The translations under genes and the position numbers were made by a program. DNA of 64,000 bases, from the NCBI RefSeq assembly GCF_932294415.1, contig NC_065537.1, positions 69,569,761 through 69,633,760 of the forward strand, in the 5' to 3' direction. The notes under the pieces were generated by a model. It was given only the letters and a program-made list of their open reading frames with translations. It was not told where the DNA came from and did no database searches. Origin of the DNA: Quercus robur (taxonomy: Eukaryota; Streptophyta; Magnoliopsida; Fagales; Fagaceae). Shown one piece after another: positions 45,552 through 58,922 of this stretch (positions are counted from its first letter, which is position 1; every line of letters begins with the position of its first letter).

Positions 45552-48500
45552 ATGGCTGAAGGAGCTTTGTTCCACCTTGCAGAAAAAGTCCTTGAACTGC
45601 TGCGTTCCTTAACTATCCAAGAGGTCAAACTGGCCTCTAGTGTCAAAACAGCGATTGAAAAACTAACAAACACTGTTACCACAATCCAAGCTGTGATTCT
45701 AGATGCAGAAAAGCAGAGTTCTCAAGACCATCAGATCAAAGATTGGCTCAGAAAGCTCAAGGATGTTCTCCATGATGCAGATGACTTGCTGGATGATTTC
45801 TCCACCGATGTTTTGCAATTGCAACAGAAAGTGATGACAAAGAAGGTACGCATTTTCTGTTCAAGTTTTAACCGGCTTACTTTTAGTCCTAAGGTGGGTC
45901 ATGAAATAAAAGCAATTAGGGACAGACTAAATGCCATTGCAAAAGATAAGGAGGATTTTCATTTTAGTCAAAGTTTCGTCGAGCCACAAGTCATGAATAG
46001 GGAAAGGGGAACTTATTCTTTTGTATTTGAAGAAGTTGTTGGGAGAGAGAATGATAAGGAAGTGATTATAGAACGTCTTTTTAATGATAAATATTTCTAT
46101 CATTCCAATAGTTGGCATTGGAGGATTGGGGAAGACAACTTTAGCTCAGCTAGTATATAATGATGAAAATGTGGACAAAAATTTTGAGCTAAAGCTTTGG
46201 ATTTGTATCTCTGATATCTTTGATGTAAAACGAATTGTTAAAGAAAGTTTAGAACAATTGACAAAGAGGAAGCATGAAGGAAGCTTTGAGATCTTGGAAA
46301 AACAGTTTCGAGAAGGATTTAATGGAAAAAAATACTTGCTTGTCCTGGACAATTTGTGGATTGAGGATAAAAAGAAATGGCTTCTCTTGAGAAATTTGCT
46401 AATGGTTGGTGCAAGGGGAAGTAGGATAATCGTGACCACACGCTCAAAAAGGGTAGCATGGATAATAGGGTCAATTTCATGGTATGCTCTAAAAGGCCTA
46501 CCTATAGAAAAGAGTTGGAGCTTGTTTGTAAAAATGGCATTTGAACAAGGCCAACTGCTAGAACACCAAGCCGTTATAAGCATAGGAAAAGAGATTGTAG
46601 AAAAGTGTGGTGGGGTACCTCTCATCGTAAGGACGATAGCAAGCTTGCTACGTTCCAAACCTTCAGAAAATGAATGGCAATCCTTCAAAAACTATGAACT
46701 CTCAAAAATAACACAACAAGAAGAATATAATATTTCATTAACACTTAAGTTGATTTATGATCATCTACCATCACACTTAAAGCAATGCTTTGGTTATTGT
46801 AAATTGTTTCCAAAAGATTCCAAAATTGATGTAAAAACACTAATTCATCTTTGGGCCGCGCAAGGTTTTATTAAGTTATCAAATTCAAAGCAACGTATTG
46901 AGGATGTTGGCAAAGATTATTTTATGGAATTACTTTGGAGGTCTTTTTTTCAGGATGTAATAAAAGATGAATTGGGCAATATAGTATTTTGCAAAATGCA
47001 TGATCTAGCAAATCTTGTGGCTGGGGCAGAAAGTACCATGTTAACTTTAAGTGAGGAAAATATTGATGAAAAACTTCATCATGTATCATTTGATCTTAGG
47101 TATTCATTGAGGCAATTCCCAATCCCCATGGTTAAAGGAATGAAAATACGAACAATTCTTGGAGCTAGTGTAGGGCAAGAGTTGGGTAAATTAACTTGTG
47201 ATGCACTCATTTCAAATCTCAATTATTTACGCACATTAGATTTGAGTAAATTAAAGCTATGTGTAGTGCCAAATTTAATTGGAGAATTAAAGCATTTACG
47301 ATATCTTGATCTTTCTGAAAATGAAGATATTGAATTTCTCCCTAATTCCATTACTAAACTGTTGAATTTGCAAACACTAAAACTCAAGTATTGTAAGTCG
47401 CTTAGAGAATTACCGAGGGAAATTAAAAAATTTGTCAATCTCAGGCATCTAGATATTTTTGAATGTCAAAGATTGACTCATATGCCCCTTGGACTTGAAC
47501 TTTGTACTTCTCTTGAGATACTACCACTTTTTATTGTAAGCAAGGCTAAGTGTAGTGGTGGATTGAGTGAATTGAAGGAGTTAAGCAATTTGGGAAGAAG
47601 CCTAAGTATTAACAATTTGGGACATGGAAAAGATGACATGCTGGAGCTGGAATGTAAGGCTGCAATACTAAAGGAGAAACAACAACTTCAACAGTTGAAA
47701 TTATGGTGGGACTCGAGGTGGGCTGAAAATAATATATGTTATGATGAAATGTCACTAGAAAAGCTCCAACCACATCCAAATCTTAAAGCTTTGAAGTTGG
47801 GTTTTTATATGGGTATGATAATTCCAAGTTGGGTCTCTTCACTCACTAATATTGTACATTTGGAATTCTATAGAAATATCAAATTGCAACACCTCCCACC
47901 ATTATGTCAACGACCTTTTCTAAAGTCTGTCATCCTTAAATATATGGAAGCACTTGAATACATATCAAAAGACATTCTTAGAAAAGCAATTGGTTCCTCA
48001 AAAACAACATTCTTCCCATCCTTATCTTCTCTCATAATGTATGAATGCCCAAATTTGAAGGGTTGGTGGAGGAAATTTGATGGTAATGACCATCTTTTAC
48101 TACCATCATTTCCTTGCCTTTCTCTTTTAAAGATTACTGAATGTCCTAATCTAACTTCCATGCCTTTGTTTCCGTATCTCAAAGAAGGGCTAATATTAGA
48201 CACAACTAGCTTGAAGGCCTTTCATCATACAATGATTATGGGAGAAACAGAGAGCCCATCAACAGCAGGAACCACATCAACCTCTTCCTCATTAGAAGAG
48301 ATTAACAATTTGGAATCTCTTCCAGAGGAGAAGTGTGTGCGGAACCTTATTTCTCTCAAGAAACTTTCCATTTACAACTGCAATGGACTCAAATCTCTCC
48401 CTCGTAAAGGTATTTCAACATCTCACATCACTTCAAGAGATGGAAATCATGCACTGCAATGAGCTTGCTCTAATAAATGATGAAGATGATGGCATGCAAT

Positions 48501-48886
48501 GGCAAGGCCTTAGGAGCCTCCGTTTTCTGCATTTAGAGAGAATTCCAAATTTGGTGTCTCTGCCAAATGGGCTTCAACATGTTACCACTCTTAAATATCT
48601 CCAAATTATTAGTTGTCCTAATTTGATGGCACTACCAGGATGGATAGGCCACTTGACATCACTACAAAGCCTTGAAATTGACAAATGCCCTGAATTAACA
48701 TCATTGCCTCGAGGGATTCGCAATCTCTCAGCATTACAGGAAATAATAATTACCAATTGTCCCCTCTTACAACAAAGATGCCAGAGGCAAACCGGTGAAG
48801 ATTGGCCCAACATTGCTCATGTCCGATACGTGTATGTGGATAATAAAGCAACACAAAACTTCTTAAGGTATGCATCTATCTTTTAA
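45552..48886 (+). pseudogene. CNL copy III: nearly complete CC-NB-LRR with two frameshifts
   Basis: The reading starts MAEGALFHLAEKVLELLRS (ATG at 45552) and shows an Rx N-like coiled coil (DADDLLDDFST). Just before the P-loop the frame breaks near 46090, where copy I has about 11 more bases. From 46084 a 792-codon frame has P-loop GIGGLGKTT, kinase-2 LLVLDNLW, RNBS-B GSRIIVTTR, GVPLIVRT, CFGYCKLFPKD, MHD (KMHDLANL) and about 14 LRRs. Near 48412 an extra T in GGTATTTCAAC shifts the frame, and the last LRRs continue to 48886. A donor-like CTTAAG/GTATGC at about 48867 suggests further exons. It is intronless so far. It encodes an intracellular immune receptor if the two indels are assembly errors, otherwise a pseudogene. 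Kinase-2 has Asn (46351-46353) instead of the second Asp. Confidence 0.9.
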
Positions 48887-48889
48887 CCC

Positions 48890-48941
48890 CCAAAATTTGA
48901 ACCTTATTCAAAAATTGCACTTGTGGATCAAGAACTCAATG
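48890..48941 (+). other. Exon-like cassette P, partial copy after CNL copy III
   Basis: Contains 'tgaaccttattcaaaaattg' and ends CTCAATG/GTAATC, as in the other P copies. The left half is missing. Confidence 0.4.
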
Positions 48942-49765
48942 GTAATCATCTTCTTTTGTTTTTCTTAATATAAAATTTATTTAACTATTTTTCTTTAGAA
49001 TTGAACTTTAATTAGACACATGATTTCTTCAAAATGCTAGAAGAAAAAGGATAATTTAAATTCATTCATTTATAAAAGTTTCCAACGTGTCTATCAAATT
49101 CTCTCCTTTTTTTGTGGATAGATATCTACATGTTGGTGACTTGGTGTGAAGAAACTTTTAGAGTCAAAGAAGAATAAGAGAATGATTTAATGAGTACAAT
49201 TTGTTCATACATGCACAAATTCAAAGGTAGATTGGACTTAAGGATATTGTCATTTTTTCCCAAATGTTTAAGGAGAATAAGAATTCATTAAAGTAAAAAG
49301 AATTTGCTAATTTGATAAAGCTTTCTTAACCTTACTTTTTCAAAGCACAATTTCTTTTAAACTTTACTTTTTTCTTTTTAAGTATAATTTTTTCAAATAA
49401 CTACATTTATAAAAAAGCTATACCAAAGGATGAGACTGACTATAATTTAGTCTAGCATGTCTAGACGAGCACAAATTTTAATGGTAGATTTAAAAGGAAA
49501 AAGGAATAAAACAATCTCCATCGTTGCATTTCTTATCGGTGTTTCCAACAAAGAGGTTGAGAATTCATAAATCCTCTACCTCCAACTATCAAATTATTAA
49601 AAAAAATAAAGGAATAAAAAAATTCAATTAGATTTCTGGATGTATTCTTAAATTTCAGAAAATCCTTGAACTTCCTTATGTTTTTTGGTCTTTTTTGTTT
49701 CAATTTTTATAAGTCAGGTTGCTAATGCTCAAACCTGACTATAGGAACTTTTTATTTTCCAATGG

Positions 49766-49834
49766 TTGAATCTTTGGGATTTTGCCCCACCTTCTACTGC
49801 TGCAGTCTCTACCTCTTCTCCCAATATATCAAAG
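49766..49834 (+). other. Exon-like cassette Q, copy 2
   Basis: Reads LWDFAPPSTAAVSTSSPNIS and ends CAAAG/GTAAAA. The frame is the same as in copies 1 and 3. Confidence 0.5.
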
Positions 49835-50269
49835 GTAAAATATTCTCTTCTTTTTATTGTGCTTAGCTTCTTATATATATTTGTCCTGACAAAAAGAAAA
49901 CTTCTTTGTTCTTTCTTTGGTAAACACAATAATAAAACTTTTGTTCTTGTGCTGAAAATGTTCCATTTTTTCTGGTGCTTCATAACTTTTATTGTATGCT
50001 TTTCATTTTTTTTTTTTTTGGGTGTGTTCCCAATTATATGTAAGCTTTCTGTATTAAAGTTTGAATTTACCTCCTAAATTTTAAACAAAATTTTAGAATA
50101 CTCTCTTTTTGCTTACAAATTTATCTGAGTTTTTTATGATGGGTTATTAATGCTCAAAGCAGCAAAATCTTAGTTTAGGATATTTTCATTCTCTATGTTT
50201 TGGTGTTTTGTTTATATCTCTACCTCTACCTCTACCTCCTAAAGCCTTAGCATTTGGTTCTTAACTGTT

Positions 50270-50490
50270 GGTTGTGCAGTCTCTGTTCAAACATTCGGCA
50301 ACAATGTGCATGTTCTTTTCTTTAATCACTAGAAAGAAAAGAATATGGGGAATTGCGAAATGGGTGGATAGAGTTTTTGGGCCAAAGAGAGGTGGAACGA
50401 GTATGAATAGTTGAGCCGTGATAGATAAGAGAAGCAGTTTGATTAAATGTACCAAAGATGGAGTAATTTGCTGCAAAGCGATGTAGAGGT
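50270..50490 (+). other. Conserved cassette S, copy 3
   Basis: Uninterrupted form, from 'gttgtgcagtctctgttcaa' to 'gagtaatttgctgcaaagc' and a donor-like AGAGGTAAGC at about 50486. It serves as reference for the MITE-split copy at 35955. Confidence 0.6.
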
Positions 50491-50499
50491 AAGCAAATT

Positions 50500-52939
50500 C
50501 TAGCCTTTTAATTATTCTTACCTTATCATTTTTGTGCCAACTTCCAAAAGATTATATAGAAACCAATATCAACATTCTTCCCATAGATCATTTAGAAACC
50601 AATACAATATCTCTCTCATGAATTCATTTCTGATGGACATGTATGGCCACAAATTTAGTAAATTATTGGTTAAATTGGTCAATTCTGTATGTTGATCTCA
50701 CATAGGAAGGGGTGGCTTGTATGCAATCCTACTGATTTGCACTTGCCCTTGAGTATACCTTTTTCTGATATTAAATGACATGTATTTTCTTACAAAAATT
50801 AGTGGAAGTTGTTTCTCGATTTTAAAAACTTTGAATTGAGATTACAATTTGAAGGTAGTTTCTTTTGTAATTATAACCAGAAATGCATGTAGTGTATGCA
50901 ATTTTACACTTTAGGTTAGTTCCATATGTTAACCCTTTTGTGCTTTGGAAGCTGTTGATACCCATATTTACGACACATGTTTTACAACCCTGATTCAACC
51001 AAGCCCGACTTCCTTGTGGGCTCAATTCATGTATTATATTTTATTTTATTCTTTTAAGCATGGCCCAAGCCCATGCTACATATTGGGAGAAATTGAGGAT
51101 GTGTGGTTTGGAGGGTATAAGTCAGTTTCTTTTGGACTTTTTGCATGAGCCCATCCCATGCGTGCTTCCAAGTGAGTAAGGGACATTAGTAGCACCTTAG
51201 ACTCATGGAGGAGGTTTTGTACTCGAAATTTCCATCCCAAAAGAACTTTTATGCTCTGGTTGACTGTTGCTCTACTTTTCTGCTCTACACTTTTTTTGCA
51301 TAAAACACATAGCTGACCTGAGTGGCTAGCCTTGTCTGCTACAACAACCAAATGCAGCCTCCAAGGACCTGCCATGTCTAGGAAATATCAGCCCATGAAT
51401 TTAGGTCACTTCATTTCCCAAATTATGCAAAAAGCAAGCTAACCCTTTTACCTAATCAAAGCAAATCTGACCATAACCTCTTTGATTGATTACTTAGGGT
51501 TCAAAGCCTCTTTTATTGACAGAAAACCAGTCACTTAGAGCACTCCAAACTCAATAAAAAAAGCCTCAATCAGATTCAAAAGGAACCAGCCACATTGTAC
51601 CCTTAGAACTGAAATTTTACAGCAAAACCTCATTTAGCCAACTAACATTCTCACAATTCTAAAACCATGGTTGGATATATGAGTACTAGGGGGTGGGGGG
51701 AGGGAACCTTCCTTCTCTTCCTTACAACCTCTCTCAATTTCATCTTTTCATTGACTGTGGGTCAAAGTTTCGAACTTGTGTTGTTTTTATGCATTTTTCA
51801 ACATTTTTGTTATTGTCATTTTGATTTTTCTCTTGTTAAAGCACCATTAACCTTTATTTACTAAATATTGAAATTTTAAACTTGATACTCTCTACAAATA
51901 ATCACTTCTAAAGAACTCAATGGGAGATTTGGGTCATTCTCACATTTTTTGCCCTTGTCACAAAAACGTCCTCCACAGAAGTTAAGTGATTAATTATTTT
52001 AATTTAATGGAAAGACACATAAATTATCTAAAACAACTACGAAGTTTTTGTTTCATAAATTGAAAAAAAAGTTGTAATCAAAGAGGAAGAAAAAGAAACT
52101 TTAAAGACCAAGATGACAAATTATCAATTTTAAATGGTGCAATTTGTATTCCTATTTTTTTTTCTTAATTTTAATAAATGAAAAGAGACGATGGTTTATT
52201 GTTTTTACACTAGGTCTATTCTTAGATACTCGTTTTTTTTTACAAGAGATCGATTATTAGATACTTAAGAAAACTAATAGATTTACTTTTCAGCTGAAGC
52301 AAAGTTTGTCTCTAGCTGGCTACCCATAATTGATTTTGTAGATTTTTATATATAACTCCTTAAAATTTTAAATCATTCCAACTCCAAATAAATCTTCAGT
52401 GCTTATAATTGAAAAATTTTATACTTAAAAAAAAGGGTTTTGTTTCTTCCTTGCTCATGTATGATTAGTTTTTTATTTATTTATGTGAGAATAAGTTTTA
52501 AAAAAATTACTAGTAATTAGTATTATGGAAATTGAATTACATAAATATTTTATTTTTCTTGTAGGTCATCAAGAGAAGATCCTATCTAGGATCCTAATCA
52601 TGACAACCTTGGCCTTAGGCCATTCCTCCCTTAAAAGTTTCTGTTCAAAGAATTATTAAGGATGGTGAATCTTGGGCATGCTGTTCATTTTGCAATCAAT
52701 TTTTGACAAGGCTCTGGGAATACCCATAGAAGTGAGCGTTGTAGGCCCCAACCCCCCAATTATAGACTCATATACCCTCATGAGGTTAACCTCAATTGCA
52801 CATCTTGGGATCAAATAGGTTTTATTGTAGTTCTTTATAAACTCTTAAGCTAGAAATGTGTTTTCTCAATTCTCCTTTTTTTGAACATAATATTATACAC
52901 ATTGTGGATTGTGATGGCAAAACTATGGCAAATAAAGAC
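50500..52939. other. Intergenic region without supported genes
   Basis: AT-rich. The part 50953-51400 is less AT-rich and starts TGTTGATACCC, which looks LTR-like, but no second border or target duplication was found. The rest shows no coding pattern. Confidence 0.4.
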
Positions 52940-52948
52940 CCTCAATAG

Positions 52949-53379
52949 GGACAAAATTGCCTTATGCCATTTTCACCCAAATTATATAGCCTTATGCCCC
53001 ATTCCTAAACTAATTAGGGAAATACCCCTTTTTTGAAACTCGACTTTCTCAAAATTGATTTAAGTCCTATAGTGACGTTTTTAAGGACCTATAGTAACGT
53101 TTTGTAATTTGATCTCCATGAAAAACGTCACTATAGGTTATTGCCTATAACTTGATTTCATAGAGATTGAGTTAAAAAACGTCACTATAGGTCCTTAAAA
53201 TGTCACTATAGGTCTTTAAAAACGTCACTATAGGGCTCCATATATATATATATATATATATTTTAACTCAATTTTGAGAAAATCGAGTTACAAAAGAGGA
53301 ACATTTCCCTAATTAGTTTGGGAAGGGGGGCATAAGGCTATATAATTTGGGTAAAAAGGGCATAAGGCATTTTTGTCTC
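52949..53379. mobile_element. MULE-like MITE with long terminal inverted repeats
   Basis: The terminal arms are about 110 bases, for example 'gccttatgccattttcaccc' at the left and its counterpart at the right. A 9-bp duplication CCTCAATAG lies at 52940-52948 and 53380-53388. Long arms and a 9-bp duplication are typical of Mutator-like elements. The centre carries several copies of AACGTCACTATAGG in both orientations and an (AT)n run. Confidence 0.88.
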
Positions 53380-53388
53380 CCTCAATAG

Positions 53389-54640
53389 TCATGGAATTTC
53401 ATTCCTCACTCAAGTTGTATTGCATGCTTGATGATAAGAGTATTGGTGGTGATAGATAATTTCCTTTAGTTATATTTCTAAGTACAAGGTTTACCTACAA
53501 AATTGATTGTAGTCTAAGACTACAACCTTAAACTATATCTTTTTATTGGATGTGAATTTTGACAAATTCACCATTGGATTACATCTTTTTCTTATATCCT
53601 CCATGCTTGCAAAATTTCTAGAAAATTAAAGATCAATAGTTATGTCATCAATAAATTATTTAAATGCAAGTTTTTGTTGTTTAAAACTATGCATAAAATA
53701 TAAGCTTATAGATCATATAGTAAATAATATTCAATTGACACAAAATTTGACATGTATATTAAGAGTATAAAGAATATGCAATTTAATGGTTATATTTTCA
53801 AAATATGTAATAATGCTTATTTTAAAGGTTACAACCAATTTTGTAGTTAAATTTTGCCATCTTTCTAATTTATATTATAGCCAAGGAGACTTTTTTTGTT
53901 GATGAAAATAGAATATTATTTTTTATGTCACATTTAAAAGGGGAAACAGATTAGTTTCTAAATTATCAATATTTTTAAAGGTTCAAAACCTATAAAGGAA
54001 AACAAATGTTGAAAAATTGAATAAATAAGCAACAATTTTAATTGGAAAAAGGAAAAAACCAAAACTGGACACGTGTCCACATTCTAACCTGTCCAGTGCA
54101 CTAATGCACGGGACATAAACCCAACCCTCTTCTAGGTTCTACCCTTAACAATATTTAAAATATATATATATTAAACATGTCTTCTTCTTCTTCTTTTTTT
54201 GGTTATTTGAAAAATATTATTTTTGTTTCTAATTTCTAAAAGGCAGTATAGTGAGAATCATGAGTTTAAGCTTAGTAGTATGATCTGTAATGTTCAGAAA
54301 TCTATCAATGTGTCCTCACCCAAAGGATCTTGTCCATTTCAATGGCAATACAGAGGATCTTGTTCCTCACCAAAAACATTTCCGAATGATCTTGTCCACT
54401 AGAACATGCCTTAGACACCTCTTACAATTCAAAAGATAGAGACCCATATCACATGGGCCTATTTAATTTTACGCTAAATCATAAATTACAGTATTCAACT
54501 TTAGTTGGTTTTTAATTAGTCAATCCTTTATTTTAGTCATTTAACTTTTGTTCTATTCTCGAAAAAAAAACTTTTGTTTGTTTTTAATTTAATCGTTCTG
54601 TCCACTTCTGTTAGTGGATTGCTGATAAGAGTGCGTTCGA
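53389..54640. other. AT-rich spacer without supported genes
   Basis: No coding frame or known repeat stands out. An (AT)n run follows at 54650-54674 and a T run at 54698-54721. Confidence 0.4.
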
Positions 54641-54696
54641 GATTTGCTTTTATATATATATATATATATATATATTTGCCTTTTGTCTTTGCTTCC

Positions 54697-54728
<32 letters not shown>

Positions 54729-54820
54729 ATTTACCTTTTATTTTTATTTTTAAATAAGTAAATATGGATCAACTTCTTGATGGCTTCTGGGGGCATATAT
54801 CAATTTATTTATTTTAGCCA

Positions 54821-54942
54821 AAGGCCTTGTAGCTGAATTGGCACCTCCCCATGTACATAGTGCTTGGGGGTCTAGGGGGGAAAGGGTTCGAGCTGCGGGG
54901 TTAGCAGCATGTTGTAATTATTTCTCAAAAAAAAAAAAAAAA
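54821..54942 (+). mobile_element. tRNA-derived SINE, second family
   Basis: A tRNA-like head has box A TAGCTGAATTGGCA and box B GGTTCGAGCT in the right order and spacing, and the element ends in a run of A (54927-54942). T/A-rich flanks 'atttatttattt' and 'attatttattta' look like a target duplication. It differs from the 18980 family. Confidence 0.8.
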
Positions 54943-56122
54943 TTATTTATTTATGCCCAAGGGCCTGGGGATTCACCTTTATCCAGATTAGTTGCCACTT
55001 ACGTCTCTGGCCTCCCATGCCTTTGGTACAATAAAATTTTTTTTTTTTTTTTCTGTAATGATTCTCAAAAAACTAGCTTTAGCTTTTTCAACACATTTAC
55101 AATAAAAATTACCAAAAATCATTTACAATAAACTTAACATTATGTAAATGAGCTATTGGAAATAAGCAAAATTAAAACACACTTTAACTAAGTATCCAAA
55201 AACTTAATAGAAAATCATTTTTCAAATTTAAGTGATTTGGCCTAATGACCTACGATTACAAATGAAGCTCTTGATAACTACAACTTCACTATATTGAATT
55301 ATATATTACAATGAACCCAACGTGAGTATTTATAGAAGATTAAACACTAGGCTAACCATGTATTAAATCAATATTAACAGACTTAAAAGTACGAATATTA
55401 TTCTTTGCTTGCATACCAAGACTTATCTAGAATTGGGTGCCATATTTATAACATCAAAGCTTCTACATTCTTAGGTAATAAAAGAAGATCCATAATGAGT
55501 AAGAATTTTACCTCAAGTATTTAAGTTGATTTATCCAACTCTGCATATTACCTTCATTTTTTTTATTAAAAAATATAAAAATAAAAAGCAAAAGGTCAAC
55601 CCAACCCGATTTGGCTAGGTACGGGCAAACCTGTTTCCCATACAGGTCCAAAAAAATGAGGTTTAGTTCTAATTTTTCTTTAGGTCAGGTTAATTGGTTC
55701 AACTCGGCCAATTTTGTCAATTCCATTTTCTACATCTTTTTGATGAGTGCGCAAGACAAATTGAAATTCTATCGTATTTAAATAATAAGAAAAAAAATTG
55801 TGCTCTCTAACAAAATATTTTAAAACAAAGTGGAAATCGTATGTGTTCCCGAAATTATAAACCAGGGACCATGGTGTGTGCGATTCAATTGTTGGTACAT
55901 TGTATATGACTTTAGTTTTCATCAACTAAGGATCTTAACCTACACAAAAGGTTAGCTTTTCCCCTTTTCAATCCCCTCTTACCCCAAGTTATCTTTCTTT
56001 CTCGTTATATCAAACCTAACATTTCGGCATTATTTGCTTCCTTTCATTACTTAGCCATAAAAAATAACCTTAGAACATAGAATAGATTCAGTTCACATCT
56101 AAATTGAACTTGAAATAAAATC
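54943..56122. other. AT-rich spacer without supported genes
   Basis: No gene seen. A T run lies at 55037-55052. The part near 55600 contains a short 'gtcaacccaacccga' stretch like hAT subterminal sequence, too short to assign. Confidence 0.4.
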
Positions 56123-56127
56123 ATATT

Positions 56128-56842
56128 TATAGGGTCAGAGAATTTGTGATCCCGGCCCACTTTACATTAGGGCCCAAGGCCCGAGCCGAGGAGAGGCGTT
56201 ACTGAGGACGTGCAACGAAAGCCCAAATAGCCTAGAGGTGTAGCTGAGGACGATCCTGTCCTCGGCATCCCAAAACTTAGAAGGAAAGAATGGCACGCCA
56301 TCAAAGGCAGCCCCCAGAGCGCTCCCAGAAGAAAGGGCGAGTACAGTATAGGAGCGGTTCAAGTGAAAGGCTGCCAACACTGCAATTAAGTACTCTGCGC
56401 CTGACAGGGTCATGCTCTTCAGCTTTTACAATCACCCCCAACCACTTTGGGTATGGGCTGAAAAGACAAGTATCAGCCCCAAAAAGCGGAACCTACACGT
56501 GGACGCATGAGAGAGGGGAAAAGCCAGTATAAAAGGAGGAGGAAGCGCCAAGAAAAGATGGTGGTCTCCAAGGCCATTGAACCCTAAAGTAAAAAGAATA
56601 ATAAGATCATTAAGCTCCTCGGACGAGGTCCAAGGGCCGGAGCCCCTCAGGCCGTGCCGGAAAGAAAGTCTTCTGAGATACGTTAGGTTTACCTCCGTGC
56701 AATCACCACGAGCACCATGACTAATGGCTATCCGTTCACCAAGGCCTAGCCTTTTTGCCCACTCTCTATAAATTTTATTGTTTGGGCCTTTAACGTTCGA
56801 ACTCAATACCAATTTGGGATCGTTACGAATTGAGTCCTTACA
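56128..56842 (+). repeat. 5' LTR of the non-autonomous element
   Basis: 715 bp, ends CTTACA; the first bases TATAGGG correspond to TGTGGGG in the other LTR. A TATAAAAG box lies at 56529-56536. The LTRs differ by scattered substitutions and a small deletion near 59040. Confidence 0.9.
56529..56536 (+). promoter_or_regulatory. TATA box in the 5' LTR
   Basis: TATAAAAG in a GC-richer context, preserved in the 3' LTR near 59313. It is the expected start signal for the element RNA. Confidence 0.65.
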
Positions 56843-57120
56843 ATTGGCGCCGTCTATGGGAAGGCTTGTGTGTTGGCACAGGCGACAGTTAGTCATGGTA
56901 GGATCAAGCTCCTGTCAAACCAAGGTCTGCGAAAGCCCCTCCATCATTTCTAGCAGCACGCAGTTGTCGTCCTAACTCAGCTCCCACTCAAGGCTACACT
57001 TCGAAGTACCAGTGGCGTGGGCAGTTCTAGGGGCTTCCAACATCAAGTTTATGCCTCACACACCTTTGCCAAGGGGCTAATCCTCGCGGGTCCAGTAGCC
57101 TGATTCACCGAATTCATATA

Positions 57121-57435
57121 AAGTTTTGGACAGAACCAAGGTTTTGTATGGTCCTCGGACTCAAACCTATGAGAAAACCAACTACTTTAGAAAACTATAT
57201 AAGTTTTGGAAGAACCAAGGTCTTGTATGGTCCTCGGACTCAAACCTACGGGGAAACCAACTACTTTAAGAAAATATAAAGTTTTGGACAGAACCAAGGT
57301 CTTGCATGGTCCTCGGACTAAACCTATGGGGAAACCAACTACTTTAGAAAAATATATAAGTTTTGGACAGAACCAAGATCTTGCATGGTCCTCAGACTGA
57401 AACCTATGGTGAAACTAACCACTAGAAAATGGCTT
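57121..57435. repeat. 79-bp tandem repeats inside the non-autonomous element
   Basis: Units start at about 57121, 57201, 57279 and 57358 with 'aagttttggacagaaccaag' and contain 'catggtcctcggact'. More diverged copies follow to about 57560. Confidence 0.88.
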
Positions 57436-58922
57436 AAGTCCTAAACAGAATGGAAATCTTGCGCGGTCCTCGGACTCCCAACTCTAAGGAAACTAACACA
57501 ACCAAGTGTTTAGGCCTGTTACAATCGTGTCTCGGTCCTCGGACCGGATGCCCAAAATAAGTTAAGGCTATGAGTACTATATGAAATGTGGTGAAGCACC
57601 CTAATGCCCGGTGATCCCCTCGGACAGTTCATCTTAGGTTATGCGTCCTTGGATGGTCACCCCATATACAATACAAAACACTCAGTTGTTATCCAGGTTA
57701 GTGTCATATGGTTAACCTACTTAAGGTTGGCATTGTTGTGCCCGTCATTTTTGATAAGGTCAAAGTGATAACTTTTTATTAACAAGGGCATCGGCCCTAA
57801 GTACTGTTTGAAAGAAAAGAATACCGGCATATCCATTCACAAAATAGCTAATGCAGAAAAGAAAAAACACGCAAAATGGAATGAAGTCATTTTTTATTAG
57901 ATAAAAAAGTAGTACAGCATACAAAAAAGGGGCTTAGACAAGCCTATACCAGAAGTTAACTACAGAAACAAACAAAAAAGGGGATGCACGGGAATGATAG
58001 GTCCTTAAACTTTGTTCTAGCAGCGACTAAGCGCGTCTGGATGACTCCGGTAGTGGAAGAGAAGAAGAAGCAGAGACACCTGGACCACCATCTTGCTCTA
58101 GCAACAATTAGGCGAGGTTGGATGGCGCCAGTGATGGAAGAGAGGAAGAAGCGGGGATGTCAAATCCCCGTACCAGCTCTGATTTCAATCGAGCAAGTAT
58201 CATATTAGCAGCACTCGAGAGAGAGCAGATGGTACCGACGATGAGAAACCTCAGTGCTGTCGCACCAAAAGTCTGATGCGACCTCCACCTGCTTCGGATT
58301 TTGGCTAAAGGAAAAGGAGGCTCCTTCCTTGTCTTATCAAGGGGAAGAAGTGTCTTGAGTCTTTGTCTCCCTTGCCCTAATCGGGCCATCTTGAATCTCG
58401 GGGAAACCCAATGCTTCTGGAGAGGGTGTGGTCCCTTTGCCCTCACCCTGGATGTGACCATATCACTCCCTAGGGCTTAGTCACACTGGTAGTGGGGACT
58501 TTAAGCACAGCTGGAGGGTTAGGAATTTGAAAAGCTTGAAGGGTCTGTACGTAAAGGGAATGACCTCCCACCGTGCTTCTTATATGGAGGGCAACCCTGG
58601 CAGCATTTAATCTGTACAAATCTCCAAGAAAAACTACAAACGAGATAAGTCTCACTCAATTTCCAAAGCCGTCTTCAGCCATTGGATTTGCGTCGCCTCG
58701 TAAAGAGACCTTATTAAAGACGCGCCTTGTGCATTGAAACGGCAGGAATGCAGCGTGGGTAAAGCTAAAAGAATGTCTCATAACCAGGAGCGTGTCCCAA
58801 GCAAACGAAGAGGCTTCGGCATTGATGAAGGATAAGACTTGGCAAGCCATGACATAGGCCCGATGTCTCCAAAACCCTCCTCTCCGTCCGAGGGGCCAGA
58901 TAGCAGAATTTTGAGGGGCTAT

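Noticed and set aside
50953..51480. Possible solo LTR starting TGTTGATACCC
   Set aside because: No convincing CA end followed by the GAAGC flank could be found, so borders are unsupported.
54826..54895. tRNA gene
   Set aside because: Same reason: SINE head with A-tail and flanking duplication.
56162..56896. ORFs inside the LTR at 56128 and again at 58962-59597
   Set aside because: Frame-by-chance in GC-richer LTR sequence; stops differ between the two LTR copies.
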